From the NCBI RefSeq assembly GCF_021173085.1, contig NZ_CP076413.1, positions 2,879,501-2,943,500 of the forward strand: DNA of 64,000 bases. Direction: 5' to 3'. Source of the DNA: Ralstonia wenshanensis. Its GTDB lineage: Bacteria > Pseudomonadota > Gammaproteobacteria > Burkholderiales > Burkholderiaceae. The translations under genes were made by a program, and so were the position numbers. Position 1 is the stretch's first letter; every line of letters starts with the position of its first letter. Positions 7,455 to 16,899 of the stretch are shown in pieces. The notes below the pieces were generated by a model, which saw only the letters and a list, made by a program, of their open reading frames with translations, did no database searches and was not told the DNA's origin.

Positions 7455-9266
7455 ATGCGTTCTCTAGCGCAAGACCGTGCCGCCGCTCGCCAAGTCACCC
7501 TCAAGCGCTCGCCCTGGACGCGTGTGGGACAGGCTTTGCCGCGCGGCGTGGTCATTCTGCTTACCGCGCTGGCGATTTTCACGCCGCTGGCGCTGATCTT
7601 CTACCAGAGCTTTCTGTCTGCGCCGTTCTTCATGCCCGACGCGCTGGCGGGGCTGGATGCGTATCGCTTCATCTTTACGGATTCCGATTTCTGGCAGGCC
7701 TTTGAGAAATCCACCGCGCTCGCTTTCGGCCTGGCGGTGATCTCGGTGCCGCTTGGCGGCATCCTGGCGTTCCTGATGGTGCGCTCGGACTTGCCCGGCC
7801 GCCGCGTTCTCGAACCGCTGCTGATGATTCCGGTGTTCGTCTCGCCGATGGTGCTGGCGTTCGGCTACGTGGTGTCCGCCGGCCCGGTGGGTTTCTACAC
7901 CGTGTGGTTCAAGAGCCTGTTTGGTGGTGTGCCCTGGAACGTGTATTCGTTCACGAGCATCATCATCATTGCCGGCCTGACGCACGTGCCGCACGTGTAT
8001 CTGTATGTCTCGTCGGCGCTGCGCAGCCTCGGTTCGGACGTGGAAGAAGCCGCGCGGATCGCGGGCGCATCGCCGCTGTCGGTGGCGCTCAACGTGAGCC
8101 TGCCGATGGTGCGCCCTGCCTTGCTGTACGCAGCCGTGCTGGTGACGTTCCTGGGCTTCGAGGTGTTCGGCCTCGTGCTCGTGCTGGGCGATCCGGAAGG
8201 CCACCTGGTGCTGGCCACATATCTGTACAAGCTGACGAACAAGCTGGGCACGCCGGCGTATCACCTGATGGCGGCCGTGGCGGTCTGCCTCGTGATGGTG
8301 ACGTTCCCGCTGGTGCTGCTGCAACGCTACATGCTCAAGTCGGCCAACCGCTTTGTCACCGTCAAAGGCAAGGTCACGCGCAGCCGTCCGCTGCCGCTGG
8401 GCAGCTGGCGCTGGCCGGCGTGGGCGGTGGTAGTGCTGTGGTTCTTCGTGACGGTGGTGGTGCCGCTCTCGGGTATCGCGCTGCGCGCCTTCGTGTCGAA
8501 CTGGGGTGAAGGCGTGTCGCTGGCCGAGGCGTTCTCGACCACGGCATTCCAGCAGATCTTCGAGCAACCGCAGTTCCTGCGGGCGATGGTGAACACGGTG
8601 CTGATCGGCGTGATCGGCGGCGCGCTGGCGGTGGGCTGCTACACATGTATCGGCCTGGCCATGCACCGGAAGCCGGATGGCTGGACGCGCTTCCTCGATT
8701 ACAGCGTGCTGGTGCCTCGTGCCATTCCCGGTCTGCTGGCTGGCCTGGCCTTCCTGTGGGTGTTCCTGTTCGTACCGAACTGGATCGAGACCGGCCTGAC
8801 CGACAGCGGCTTGCCGTTTGCCAACTGGATCATCGAAAACGTCGTGCCGAGCCTGCGCGACCTGCGCAGCACGATCTTCAGCGTGTGGATCGCCTACACG
8901 GTGGTGTGGCTGGCCTATGGCCTGCGCTTGATCTCGGCCGCGCTGCTGCAAGTCGGCCCGGAGCTGGAAGAAGCCGCACGCTCGGTGGGCGCCACCCGCG
9001 CCCGCACCACGCGCGATGTGACCGTGCCGCTCACGCGCTACGGCCTGCTCGGTGCTTGGCTGCTGATCTTCCTGATTTTCGAGCGCGAGTACTCGACCGG
9101 TGTGTATTTGCTGTCGCCGGGCACCGAGACGATCGGCTCGATGCTGGTTTCCCTGTGGGCGGGCGGCGCCATCGATATCGTTGCCGCGCTGTCCTTCGTC
9201 AATATCGTGCTAGTGGCCGTCGGCCTCGGCATCGCACTGCGTTTCGGAGTGAAGCTCCATGATTGA
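7455..9266 (+). CDS. ABC transporter permease, fused two-domain (FbpB/AfuB-like)
   Basis: A 603-residue inner-membrane protein with two homologous halves, each with about six transmembrane helices. Each half has the EAA loop that docks the ATPase: EEAARIAGASPLSV in the first and EEAARSVGATRARTT in the second. One polypeptide therefore replaces the usual permease dimer. A good ribosome binding site (CTGGAGG) precedes the ATG. The gene overlaps the ATPase gene by 8 bases, indicating coupling. Together with the upstream binding protein and downstream ATPase it forms a complete importer. Confidence 0.95.
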   Translation: MRSLAQDRAAARQVTLKRSPWTRVGQALPRGVVILLTALAIFTPLALIFYQSFLSAPFFMPDALAGLDAYRFIFTDSDFWQAFEKSTALAFGLAVISVPLGGILAFLMVRSDLPGRRVLEPLLMIPVFVSPMVLAFGYVVSAGPVGFYTVWFKSLFGGVPWNVYSFTSIIIIAGLTHVPHVYLYVSSALRSLGSDVEEAARIAGASPLSVALNVSLPMVRPALLYAAVLVTFLGFEVFGLVLVLGDPEGHLVLATYLYKLTNKLGTPAYHLMAAVAVCLVMVTFPLVLLQRYMLKSANRFVTVKGKVTRSRPLPLGSWRWPAWAVVVLWFFVTVVVPLSGIALRAFVSNWGEGVSLAEAFSTTAFQQIFEQPQFLRAMVNTVLIGVIGGALAVGCYTCIGLAMHRKPDGWTRFLDYSVLVPRAIPGLLAGLAFLWVFLFVPNWIETGLTDSGLPFANWIIENVVPSLRDLRSTIFSVWIAYTVVWLAYGLRLISAALLQVGPELEEAARSVGATRARTTRDVTVPLTRYGLLGAWLLIFLIFEREYSTGVYLLSPGTETIGSMLVSLWAGGAIDIVAALSFVNIVLVAVGLGIALRFGVKLHD

Positions 9267-10344
9267 ACTCACTGTCAACGACCTGCACCTGCAATACGGT
9301 AACAACCCGGTTCTCAAGGGTGTCTCGATGCAGCTGCAGAAGGGCGAGGTCGTCTCGCTGCTGGGCCCATCTGGTTCGGGCAAGACCACGCTGCTGCGTG
9401 CTGTCGCCGGCCTCGAACAGGCCAGCCAGGGCACCGTCAAGATCGGCGATCGGGTCATGTTCGACGGCGCCAAGAAGCTCGACGTGCCGGCCGAAGGGCG
9501 CAACCTGGGCCTGGTGTTCCAGTCCTACGCCTTGTGGCCGCACAAGACCGTGGCCGAGAACGTCGCCTACCCGCTCAAGCTGCGCAAGACGCCTGCCGCG
9601 CAGATCAAGGAACGCGTGCAGGCGGTGCTGCAGCAACTGGGCCTCGGCCATCTGGGCGAGCGTTTCCCGAGCCAGCTCTCCGGTGGTCAGCAGCAGCGCG
9701 TGGCCATCGCCCGTGCGCTGGTCTACAACCCGCCCGTGATCCTGCTCGATGAGCCGCTCTCAAACCTCGACGCCAAACTGCGCGAAGAAGCCCGCGCCTT
9801 CCTGCGCGAACTGATCGTGCGTCTGGGCCTTTCGGCCCTGATGGTCACGCACGACCAGAGCGAAGCAATGGCCATGTCCGACCGCATCCTGCTGCTGAAC
9901 AACGGCGTGATCGAACAGCAAGGCACGCCCGAGCAGATGTACGGCGCGCCAGAAACGCTCTTCACCGCCGAGTTCATGGGCAGCAACAACCGCATCAACG
10001 GCAAGATCGCCGAAGTGCGTGACGGCATGGCCCGCCTGGTGGACGAGACCGGCGGCTGGTCGCTGTGGGGTGTTGCGCGCGGTGATTTGAAGCCGGGTGC
10101 CTCAGCGCACGGAGTGATCCGCCTCGAGCAGGTGCGCGTGGGTGTCGACAACGCCGACAACACCATCCACCTGCCGCTCGCAACGCGCATGTACCTGGGC
10201 GACCGTTGGGAATGCCTGTTCCGTGCCACCGACGACAGCGGCGCGACCGGTACAGGGCTGCGCGCCTACTCCGCCAGCGCCCCGAGCAACGGCAAGTACG
10301 CACTGACCTTCCCGCGCGAACAGTTCTGGCTGTATGCCGCCTAA
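9259..10344 (+). CDS. ABC transporter ATP-binding subunit (FbpC/PotA-type)
   Basis: A 361-residue importer ATPase. Walker A is G36-T43 (GPSGSGKT), the Q-loop is VFQSYALWP, the signature is LSGGQQQRVAIARAL, Walker B is VILLDEPLSNLD, and the switch His is in VTHDQSEA. After about residue 235 a TOBE-type C-terminal domain follows, as in PotA/FbpC/MalK-like proteins, which can carry regulatory inputs. It drives the fused permease encoded just before it. The operon ends at a strong bidirectional terminator 25 bases downstream. Confidence 0.95.
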   Translation: MIELTVNDLHLQYGNNPVLKGVSMQLQKGEVVSLLGPSGSGKTTLLRAVAGLEQASQGTVKIGDRVMFDGAKKLDVPAEGRNLGLVFQSYALWPHKTVAENVAYPLKLRKTPAAQIKERVQAVLQQLGLGHLGERFPSQLSGGQQQRVAIARALVYNPPVILLDEPLSNLDAKLREEARAFLRELIVRLGLSALMVTHDQSEAMAMSDRILLLNNGVIEQQGTPEQMYGAPETLFTAEFMGSNNRINGKIAEVRDGMARLVDETGGWSLWGVARGDLKPGASAHGVIRLEQVRVGVDNADNTIHLPLATRMYLGDRWECLFRATDDSGATGTGLRAYSASAPSNGKYALTFPREQFWLYAA

Positions 10345-10365
10345 AGCAACAGCGAATTCATCGGC

Positions 10366-10396
10366 AACAAAAAAGGCAGCCTCGGCTGCCTTTTTC
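10366..10396. terminator. Bidirectional terminator between ABC operon and tatC
   Basis: The stem AAAGGCAGC with GCTGCCTTT around a short loop has an A tract on the left and a T tract on the right. It should end both the plus-strand ABC operon and the long minus-strand run that finishes with tatC. Confidence 0.9.
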
Positions 10397-10421
10397 TTTG
10401 GCTGACGCTGGGGTCGGCGTG

Positions 10422-11225
10422 TCAGTCCTTCACCACCGGCAAGTGCTCGGGATTGCTCTCCGCAGCCGTGGCCTGACGCAGGAAAATTGCCGCCAAGATC
10501 AGCCCCAGCTCGTACAGCAACCAGAGCGGCACAGCCAACAGTAGCTGCGACATCACGTCCGGGGGCGTCACCACCGCGGCAATCACGAACGCCCCCACCA
10601 CCACGTATGGCCGCGCCTGCCGCAGCTTATCCAGGCTCACGATGCCAAAGCGCACAAGCACCATCACGACCACCGGCACCTCGAAGGTGATGCCGAAGGC
10701 AAGGAACGTGGTCATGGCGAAACTCAAGTACTTGTCGATGTCGGTGGACATCTCGGCACCCAGCGGCGCATTGTAGTGCGCCATCACCTTGAACACCGTC
10801 GGGAACACCAGGAAATACGCAAACGCCACACCGCACAGGAACAGCACGTAGGTGCTTATCACCAGCGGCATGATCATCCGCTTCTCGTGCGTATACAGCC
10901 CTGGCGCCACAAAGCGCCAGATTTGGTACAGCACCCACGGCAGAGCAATCAGGAAGGCGGCCAGCAGCGTCACCTTCATCGGCACGAAGAACGAGCCGGT
11001 GACGTCCGTCACGATCATGTGACCGTTCTTGGGCAACGCCTGGATCAGCGGCCGCGAGAACAGGTTGAAGATATCCGGCGCCCAGTAGACCAGGCCCAGA
11101 AAGACCAGTAGCACGCCTGCACCTGCCTTGACGATGCGCTCGCGCAACTCGACCAAGTGCGAAATGAAGGTTTCCTGCGCGCCGTCCTCGGGCGACTCTT
11201 GCGGATCGAGCGGAGCGGCACTCAT
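10422..11225 (-). CDS. tatC: Sec-independent protein translocase TatC
   Basis: A 267-residue, six-helix core of the twin-arginine translocase, which recognises Tat signal peptides with TatB. The conserved N-terminal patch FISHLVELRERI is followed by the first helix; the FVAPGLYTHEKR region and the later conserved helices match TatC. It is the last gene of the tatABC set on the minus strand, with the usual A-B-C order. Candidate clients in this window are MsrP and the divergent binding protein. Confidence 0.97.
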   Translation of the reverse strand: MSAAPLDPQESPEDGAQETFISHLVELRERIVKAGAGVLLVFLGLVYWAPDIFNLFSRPLIQALPKNGHMIVTDVTGSFFVPMKVTLLAAFLIALPWVLYQIWRFVAPGLYTHEKRMIMPLVISTYVLFLCGVAFAYFLVFPTVFKVMAHYNAPLGAEMSTDIDKYLSFAMTTFLAFGITFEVPVVVMVLVRFGIVSLDKLRQARPYVVVGAFVIAAVVTPPDVMSQLLLAVPLWLLYELGLILAAIFLRQATAAESNPEHLPVVKD

Positions 11226-11286
11226 GTCGGATGGGAGAGAGGGAAGTCAGGACGCGGCACCGCAGACACGGCACGCGCCCGAAAGA

Positions 11287-11799
11287 TCATTCGAAGAAGG
11301 AGCGCGCACGCGACTGTGCTGCAACGATGGGCGGACGATGGCGCTTGACGCGTGCCGCACCCGATTGGGCCCACATGCGCACGCCCTGCTTCTGGCGGTA
11401 CCACTTGGGCATCGAAAGTTGCTTGTTGCGCCAGCTGTTGCGGCCGTTGCGCGACTTGCCCGGTGCCGGGCGCCAGTCTGGAGCGGAGGTCGCCGTTTGC
11501 GCAGGATCACCAAGCGCCTCGTTCAGGCGCTCGTTGATCTCGGTCGTGTGCTTGCTGACCTCCTGGTGGATGGTCTGCTCGACATTGCGCGCGGCCTGCT
11601 CGAAGTCGGTGCGCATCTTGCGCAACTCCTCCAGCTCGATTTCGCGGCTGACCTCGGCCTTCACGTCGGCGATGTAGCGCTGCGCGCGGCCAAGCAAGGC
11701 GCCAGCGGTGCGCGCCACCTTGGGCAGACGCTCCGGCCCGATAACGACGAGCGCTACCATGCCAATCAGCGCCAGCTTGGAAATGCCGAGATCGATCAT
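11287..11799 (-). CDS. tatB: Sec-independent protein translocase TatB
   Basis: A 170-residue single-span membrane protein that pairs with TatC as the Tat signal receptor. The N-terminus MIDLGISKLALIGMVALVVIGPERLP is a classic TatB start, with the short helix, the GPE motif and a long amphipathic helix (VSREIELEELRKM). The C-terminal third is Pro/Arg/Trp-rich and poorly conserved. It lies 18 bases after tatA. TatB rather than TatA is supported by the Glu in the first helix boundary and the longer cytoplasmic tail. Confidence 0.95.
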   Translation of the reverse strand: MIDLGISKLALIGMVALVVIGPERLPKVARTAGALLGRAQRYIADVKAEVSREIELEELRKMRTDFEQAARNVEQTIHQEVSKHTTEINERLNEALGDPAQTATSAPDWRPAPGKSRNGRNSWRNKQLSMPKWYRQKQGVRMWAQSGAARVKRHRPPIVAAQSRARSFFE

Positions 11800-11817
11800 C
11801 GGTCAGCGCGCGTCGGT

Positions 11818-12069
11818 TCAGCCTTGCTTGGACTTGTCGCGCGCTTCGACGTCGATCGTCGTCGAATCGTGCAGCTCGCGCGGCGGCTGGCCGGCGGTCT
11901 GTTGCGGCGAGCCTGCTGGCTTGTCTTCCTGACCTTCGCGCATGCCGTCCTTGAAGCCCTTCACGGCGCTGCCCAGATCCGAACCGATATTGCGCAGCTT
12001 CTTCGTGCCGAACACCATCATGATGATGACCAGCACGATCAGCCAATGCCAAATGCTAAAGGAACCCAT
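11818..12069 (-). CDS. tatA: Sec-independent protein translocase TatA
   Basis: An 83-residue pore-forming Tat subunit. One N-terminal helix ([14 protein letters not shown]) is followed by the FGTKKL hinge and an amphipathic helix ([16 protein letters not shown]), then an acidic, Gln-rich tail. Size and motif order are typical. It is the first gene of tatABC and sits about 60 bases after the small membrane protein gene. Confidence 0.96.
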   Translation of the reverse strand: MGSFSIWHWLIVLVIIMMVFGTKKLRNIGSDLGSAVKGFKDGMREGQEDKPAGSPQQTAGQPPRELHDSTTIDVEARDKSKQG

Positions 12070-12097
12070 GTCCTACTCCCACGTAAATACGGCTGGT

Positions 12098-12120
12098 GGC
12101 GTCGCAACGGTGGCGACGCC
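12098..12120. other. Hairpin between the small membrane-protein gene and tatA
   Basis: GGCGTCGC and GCGACGCC (8 bp, perfect) enclose a 7-base loop. No T tract follows on either strand, so it is not a terminator. It may mark an mRNA processing or stabilising element ahead of tatABC. Confidence 0.5.
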
Positions 12121-12131
12121 ATTGGTTGATT

Positions 12132-12545
12132 TTACGGATTTGCGTACATCGGCTTGCTGTCGTTCAGATACAGCCAACCTTTCACAATACGATACAGCAT
12201 CCAGATGCCCAGAGCCCACAGGACGGCAAAGCCGATGAAGGCCACGGGAATGAGCAGCACGCCGATCACACCCCACAGTACGCACCACCAGAACGAACGG
12301 ATCTGCCAACGAAAGTGCGACTCATACAGCGTGCCGCGCACATCGTCGCGCTTAACATACCCGACGATGATGGCAATCAATGCAGTGATACCGCCGGTCA
12401 GCCAAAAAATGGCGTAGAGCGCATACAGGATATGCGTCAGACGACGCAGCCCTGCCAGGCGCTCCGCGTCATCCGTCACCACCACTGCTGCTCCGTATTT
12501 GTCCACGCTGCCTCCCTGCGACGATTCGCCACCGTAGTCAGTCAC
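12132..12545 (-). CDS. DUF4870-type small membrane protein
   Basis: A 137-residue protein of unknown function with about three transmembrane helices (roughly residues 37-62 and 88-122, the latter splitting into two). A short hydrophilic N-terminus precedes the conserved tract [11 protein letters not shown] and the segment [18 protein letters not shown] seen in DUF4870-like proteins. It starts with GTG at 12545 and overlaps the end of hisE by 8 bases, so it is translated with the his genes. There is no evidence that it acts in histidine synthesis or in Tat export. Confidence 0.8.
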   Translation of the reverse strand: MTDYGGESSQGGSVDKYGAAVVVTDDAERLAGLRRLTHILYALYAIFWLTGGITALIAIIVGYVKRDDVRGTLYESHFRWQIRSFWWCVLWGVIGVLLIPVAFIGFAVLWALGIWMLYRIVKGWLYLNDSKPMYANP

Positions 12546-12912
12546 CCGCCGCGTCGCGCGCCTGCGACTTGCGCAGCGCCTTTTCTTCCAGGCCGGAAAG
12601 CCCTTCGCGGCGCGCCAGTTCGTTCACCACGTCATCTGGCGTGAGGTCGAAATGCGACAGCAACACCATGGTGTGGAACCAGAGGTCCGCCACTTCGTAG
12701 ACCACCTTGCTGCGCGCCTCGTCGGTCATGCCTGCGGCCCGGGCATCCTTGGCGGCCATGACCGTCTCGGTGGCCTCTTCGCCGATCTTCTTGAGGATGG
12801 CATCGTCGCCCTTGTTGAACAGACGGGCGATGTAGCTCTTTTCCGGGTCGCCACCATTGGCAAGCTTGCGGGATTCGAGCACCTCGCCCAGGCGGCGCAG
12901 GGTGTCACTCAT
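12538..12912 (-). CDS. hisE: Phosphoribosyl-ATP diphosphatase
   Basis: A 124-residue cytosolic MazG-like all-alpha pyrophosphohydrolase, second step of histidine synthesis (PR-ATP to PR-AMP). The motif [14 protein letters not shown] and the later [13 protein letters not shown] carry the acidic metal ligands. It is a separate protein from HisI here, as in many proteobacteria outside the enterics, where the two are fused. It overlaps hisI by 8 bases. Confidence 0.96.
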   Translation of the reverse strand: MSDTLRRLGEVLESRKLANGGDPEKSYIARLFNKGDDAILKKIGEEATETVMAAKDARAAGMTDEARSKVVYEVADLWFHTMVLLSHFDLTPDDVVNELARREGLSGLEEKALRKSQARDAAGD

Positions 12913-13327
12913 GATTGTGGCCGGGCTTGCCGGCGTAGATGTCGTCAGGGTCCTTCAGCACCGGCTCGACGGTGTGCCAATCGCCGTCTTCCACATTGCC
13001 TTCGAACTTCTGGAAAAAGCACGCGTGGCGCCCAGTATGGCAGGCGATGCCGCCGATTTGTGTGACGCGGAGCAAGACTACGTCTTCATCGCAGTCGAGG
13101 CGGATTTCGTGCACTTTCTGGATATGGCCGGACTCCTCGCCCTTGTGCCACAAGCGCTTGCGCGAGCGCGACCAGAACACGGCCTCGCCGGATTCCACAG
13201 TTTTCTGCAGTGCCTCACGGTTCATGAAGGCAAACATCAGAACGTCATTGCTGCCCTGTTCCTGCACGATCACAGGCACCAGGCCGTTGTCGTCCCAGTG
13301 GACCTTGTTCAGCCACTTCTTGCTCAT
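12905..13327 (-). CDS. hisI: Phosphoribosyl-AMP cyclohydrolase
   Basis: A 140-residue zinc enzyme opening the adenine ring of PR-AMP, third step of histidine synthesis. The conserved blocks [26 protein letters not shown] and the Cys-containing segments DCDEDVVLL and GIACHTGR are present and supply metal ligands. It overlaps hisF by an ATGA and hisE at its end. Confidence 0.97.
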   Translation of the reverse strand: MSKKWLNKVHWDDNGLVPVIVQEQGSNDVLMFAFMNREALQKTVESGEAVFWSRSRKRLWHKGEESGHIQKVHEIRLDCDEDVVLLRVTQIGGIACHTGRHACFFQKFEGNVEDGDWHTVEPVLKDPDDIYAGKPGHNHE

Positions 13328-14100
13328 AGTCCGATCCGTACTGGAATGCCATGCTCGGCCATGAATTGCTTGGCCTGGCCGACGGTGTATTCCCCGTAAT
13401 GGAAGATGCTCGCGGCCAGCACCGCATCGGCGTGACCTTGCTGGATGCCGTCTGCCAGATGCTGCAGATTGCCCACGCCGCCCGAGGCGATGACGGGCAC
13501 AGGCACGGCGTCCGACACGGCGCGCGTGAGTTCCAGATCGAAGCCAGCCTTGGTGCCGTCCCGATCCATGCTGGTAAGCAGGATTTCGCCGGCGCCACGC
13601 TGCGCCATTTCACGTGCCCATGCCACCGCGTCCAGGCCCGTGCCCTTGCGGCCACCGTGCGTGAAAACTTCCCAGCGCGGAGCCTCGCCTTCAGCCGACA
13701 CCTTCTTGGCGTCGATGGCCACGACAATGCATTGCGCGCCGTGGCGGGCGCTAGCGTCAGAAACCAGTTGCGGATTCGCCACCGCCGACGAGTTCATGCT
13801 GATCTTGTCCGCCCCCGCATTGAGCAGCCGGCGCACATCTTCCAGCGCACGCACACCGCCGCCCACCGTCAGCGGAATGAACACCTGCGAAGCCACCGCT
13901 TCGATGATGCCGAGCATCAGGTCACGCCCGTCCGACGTGGCCGTGATGTCGAGGAAGGTGATTTCGTCGGCGCCCTGCTCGTCGTAGCGGCGTGCGATTT
14001 CGACGGGGTCGCCGGCGTCGCGCAATTCGACGAAGTTGACGCCCTTGACCACCCGGCCGTTGGTCACGTCCAGGCAGGGGATGATTCGTTTGGCTAGCAT
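13324..14100 (-). CDS. hisF: Imidazole glycerol-phosphate synthase, cyclase subunit
   Basis: A 258-residue (beta-alpha)8 barrel that uses ammonia from HisH to make imidazole glycerol phosphate and AICAR. The start at 14100 ([12 protein letters not shown]) is the family N-terminus; a longer upstream frame adds an unrelated Arg-rich leader. Catalytic Asp residues are in [12 protein letters not shown] and in [12 protein letters not shown]; the phosphate-binding loops TVGGGVR and ASGGVG are present. Confidence 0.97.
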   Translation of the reverse strand: MLAKRIIPCLDVTNGRVVKGVNFVELRDAGDPVEIARRYDEQGADEITFLDITATSDGRDLMLGIIEAVASQVFIPLTVGGGVRALEDVRRLLNAGADKISMNSSAVANPQLVSDASARHGAQCIVVAIDAKKVSAEGEAPRWEVFTHGGRKGTGLDAVAWAREMAQRGAGEILLTSMDRDGTKAGFDLELTRAVSDAVPVPVIASGGVGNLQHLADGIQQGHADAVLAASIFHYGEYTVGQAKQFMAEHGIPVRIGL

Positions 14101-14147
14101 GATGAGTCGGGCGCCAAAGCGCCCGTTGTGCACGGCTGGATCAACAA

Positions 14148-14891
14148 TCAGGCCGCGCCGAGTTTGTCCGCAAGGGCTTGCGCTTCCTTGAAGTTCAGGT
14201 CGCCGGAATAGATCGCGCGACCACAGATCACGCCCTCCACGCCATGCTCTTCGACCGCGCACAGGTGGTCGATGTCCTTCAGGTTCGACAGGCCGCCACT
14301 GGCAATGACCGGAATCTTCACCGACTGTGCCAACTTGACGGTGGCATCGATGTTGATGCCCTGCAGCATGCCGTCGCGGCCGATGTCCGTGTAGATGATG
14401 CCTTCGACGCCGTAGTCTTCGTACTTCTTGGCGAGGTCAACGACTTCGTGGCCGGAGAGCTTGCTCCAGCCGTCGGTCGCCACCTTGCCGTCCTTGGCAT
14501 CGAGCCCGACGATGATGTGACCGCCGAACGCCGTGCATGCGTCCCGCAGAAAACCCGGGTCCTTGACCGCCGCCGTGCCGATGATTACGTACGACAAGCC
14601 ATCGTCGAGCCAGCGCTCGATGGTGCCCAGATCGCGAATGCCGCCGCCGAGTTGCACGGGAATCTCATCGCCCACCTCGGCGAGGATGGCCTTTACAGCC
14701 GCCTCGTTACGCGGCTTGCCCGCGAAAGCGCCATTCAGATCGACAAGGTGCAAGCGGCGCGCACCCTGCTCGACCCAATGCCGCGCCATGGCTGCAGGGT
14801 CTTCCGAGAATACGGTGGCTTGATCCATATCGCCTTGTTTGAGGCGCACACACTGACCGTCCTTCAGGTCGATGGCCGGGATGAGCAACAT
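14148..14891 (-). CDS. hisA: ProFAR isomerase (phosphoribosylformimino-AICAR-P isomerase)
   Basis: A 247-residue barrel enzyme homologous to HisF that opens the ribose in the fourth step. [17 protein letters not shown] contains the first catalytic Asp, and [12 protein letters not shown] the second. Phosphate-binding glycines are in QLGGGIRD and ASGGLSN. It stands 47 bases upstream of hisF and 76 bases after hisH on the minus strand. Confidence 0.97.
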   Translation of the reverse strand: MLLIPAIDLKDGQCVRLKQGDMDQATVFSEDPAAMARHWVEQGARRLHLVDLNGAFAGKPRNEAAVKAILAEVGDEIPVQLGGGIRDLGTIERWLDDGLSYVIIGTAAVKDPGFLRDACTAFGGHIIVGLDAKDGKVATDGWSKLSGHEVVDLAKKYEDYGVEGIIYTDIGRDGMLQGINIDATVKLAQSVKIPVIASGGLSNLKDIDHLCAVEEHGVEGVICGRAIYSGDLNFKEAQALADKLGAA

Positions 14892-14967
14892 AAGCGTGAC
14901 GACAGAGTTGAGGGGAAAAGATTAAAAAGGGCGAAAAATGGATTCGATTGCGACGCCACGGCGGGCG

Positions 14968-15621
14968 TCACGGATTCCAGTGCACAAAGTTCCGGTAGAT
15001 CTGCAGGCCGGCTTGCGCACTTTTTTCCGGGTGAAACTGTGTTGCAAAAATATTATCCCGGGCGATGGCGGAGGTAAACCGCACGCCGTATTCGGTCTCT
15101 CCCACCGATTCGTCGGCGTTGGCAGGCCGGGCGTAGTAGCTGTGCACGAAATAGAAGTAGCTCTGATCCGCCACACCTTCCCAGAGGGCGTGGGCCCGAC
15201 TCTGGTGCACGCGGTTCCAGCCCATCTGAGGCACTTTGTACCGTGAGCCGTCCGGCTGCAACTGGCCGTCCAGGTCAAAGCGGACCACATCGCCTTTGAT
15301 GAGGCCCAACCCCTCGGTGTACTGCTGGCCCGGGCGCGCCTCGGTGCTGCGCTCGAGCAGCATCTGCTCACCCACGCACACGCCAAGCATCGGCTTGCTG
15401 CGCGATGCCTCCAGCACAGCGTCGCGCAGGCCCGACTGGTCGAACGCGGCCATGCAATCGGGCATGGCGCCCTGCCCCGGCAGCACCACGCGGTCGGCCG
15501 AACGAATTTCATCCGCTTGCGCACTGATGCGCACATCGGCCTCTGGAGCAACGGCCATCAGGGCTTGCGCTACCGAGCGCAGATTGCCCATGCCGTAATC
15601 GACGATTGCGATCTTAGTCAT
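14968..15621 (-). CDS. hisH: Imidazole glycerol-phosphate synthase, glutaminase subunit
   Basis: A 217-residue class I glutamine amidotransferase that supplies ammonia to HisF. The nucleophile Cys is in LGVCVGEQM, and the oxyanion motif region is [12 protein letters not shown]. His and Glu of the triad are in [11 protein letters not shown]. It begins 8 bases after the end of the MarC gene. A 6-bp hairpin spans the stop codon (14952-14969), followed by a T-rich spacer before hisA. Confidence 0.97.
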   Translation of the reverse strand: MTKIAIVDYGMGNLRSVAQALMAVAPEADVRISAQADEIRSADRVVLPGQGAMPDCMAAFDQSGLRDAVLEASRSKPMLGVCVGEQMLLERSTEARPGQQYTEGLGLIKGDVVRFDLDGQLQPDGSRYKVPQMGWNRVHQSRAHALWEGVADQSYFYFVHSYYARPANADESVGETEYGVRFTSAIARDNIFATQFHPEKSAQAGLQIYRNFVHWNP

Positions 15622-15629
15622 GACTTAAC

Positions 15630-16253
15630 TTAGGCCCTCAGTACGGGCAACAGGGTTTTCAGCCCATCAACAATGAATTCCACGGCCAGCGCCGCCAGGA
15701 TCAAGCCCATCAACCGCGTACCGACATTGATGCCGGTGCGACCGATCACGCGGGCGATCGGCTCGGCCGCGCGCAACACGATCCAGACCACAACTGCGAT
15801 CGCAACACCGACCCCCGCCAGGAGAAACAGGTCCCACCAATGCTTGGTCTTGCCGGCATAGACGATGACCGTGCTGATTGAGCCCGGGCCCGTGAGCAGC
15901 GGAATCGCCAGCGGCACAACGGCAATGCTGGCCTTTGCGCCGGCCTCGTCCTCTTCTTCGGGCGTGGCCTTGGTGCGGCTGGTCTGCGCATTGAGCATGT
16001 TCAGCGCGATCATGATCATGATGATCCCGCCGCCAACCTGGAGCGAGCCAACCGAGAACCCGAAAAAGCTGATGATCTGCTCGCCGAGCAACGCCGACAG
16101 GCCGATCACGATCGCCACCGAAATCGACGCGACCTTGATGGTGCGGCGCTTCTCTTCGTCTGTCTGGCTCTCGGTCAGGCTGATGAAGAACGGGATCGCC
16201 CCGATCGGGTTGATCAGGGCGAGCAGCGAGAAAAAGCTTTTTGTCAGATCCAT
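15630..16253 (-). CDS. MarC-family integral membrane protein
   Basis: A 207-residue protein with about six transmembrane helices, UPF0056/MarC family, function not established (early link to multiple antibiotic resistance was not supported). The start MDLTKSFFSLLALINPIGAIPFF is the family N-terminus with its conserved NP. A longer frame to 16382 adds a non-homologous Arg-rich stretch. LAIPLLTGPGSISTVI is the second conserved half. It is wedged between hisB and hisH with tight spacing, so it is co-transcribed with the his genes. Confidence 0.9.
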   Translation of the reverse strand: MDLTKSFFSLLALINPIGAIPFFISLTESQTDEEKRRTIKVASISVAIVIGLSALLGEQIISFFGFSVGSLQVGGGIIMIMIALNMLNAQTSRTKATPEEEDEAGAKASIAVVPLAIPLLTGPGSISTVIVYAGKTKHWWDLFLLAGVGVAIAVVVWIVLRAAEPIARVIGRTGINVGTRLMGLILAALAVEFIVDGLKTLLPVLRA

Positions 16254-16308
16254 CGGATCGGCGGCCGGTTTGGGAGTCGGGTAGGCGCGGCCAGGCCGAC
16301 GCAGTGAT

Positions 16309-16899
16309 TTACAGTGCGCCCTTGGTCGACGGAATCGTGCCGGCAGCGCGCGGGTCGATCTCGACCGCCATGCGCAGCGCACGGCCGAAGGCCTTGAACA
16401 CGGTTTCGATCTGGTGGTGCGCGTTGACGCCGCGCAGGTTGTCGATATGCAGCGTCACGCCGGCATGGTTGACGAACCCGCGGAAGAATTCGATGGAGAG
16501 GTCCACGTCAAAGTTGCCGACGCGTGCGCGCGTGAACGGCACGTGGAACTCCAGGCCCGGACGGCCGGAGAAGTCGATGACCACCCGCGACAGCGCTTCG
16601 TCCAGCGGCACATAGCTGTGGCCGTAGCGCACGATGCCCTTCTTGTCGCCGATGGCTTTGGCGACGGCTTGGCCCAGCGTGATGCCGACGTCTTCCACGG
16701 TGTGGTGGTCGTCGATATGGGTGTCGCCGGTGGCCGAAACGTCCAGGTCGACCATGCCGTGACGGGCGATCTGGTCGAGCATGTGGTCGAGGAAGGGGAC
16801 GCCGGTGTTCAGCGTCTGCTTGCCCGTGCCGTCCAAATCAAGGGCGACGCGGATCTGCGTTTCAGAGGTGTTGCGAGTGACCTCGGCACGGCGGCTCAT
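16309..16899 (-). CDS. hisB: Imidazoleglycerol-phosphate dehydratase
   Basis: A 196-residue manganese enzyme, sixth step of histidine synthesis. It is monofunctional, without the N-terminal phosphatase domain found in enterics. Metal-binding motifs [12 protein letters not shown] and [12 protein letters not shown], and the second set in ARVGNFD and NAHHQIE, are all present. The start overlaps the hisC stop in an ATGA. Confidence 0.97.
   Translation of the reverse strand: MSRRAEVTRNTSETQIRVALDLDGTGKQTLNTGVPFLDHMLDQIARHGMVDLDVSATGDTHIDDHHTVEDVGITLGQAVAKAIGDKKGIVRYGHSYVPLDEALSRVVIDFSGRPGLEFHVPFTRARVGNFDVDLSIEFFRGFVNHAGVTLHIDNLRGVNAHHQIETVFKAFGRALRMAVEIDPRAAGTIPSTKGAL

Noticed and set aside
7464-8951. 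A 495-codon minus-strand frame opposite the fused permease
   Set aside because: His/Gln/Arg-rich, with no hydrophobic core or domain; the permease on the plus strand has clear EAA loops.
6261-10344. Naming the ABC system as a ferric iron transporter
   Set aside because: Homology to Fbp/Afu proteins does not fix the ligand; AfuA of Actinobacillus binds hexose phosphates. Iron ligands could not be confirmed by eye.
14892-14967. Terminator between hisH and hisA
   Set aside because: A 6-bp stem at the hisH stop is followed by T-rich DNA only after about 13 bases, so it does not meet the usual form; hisA must also be expressed with its pathway.
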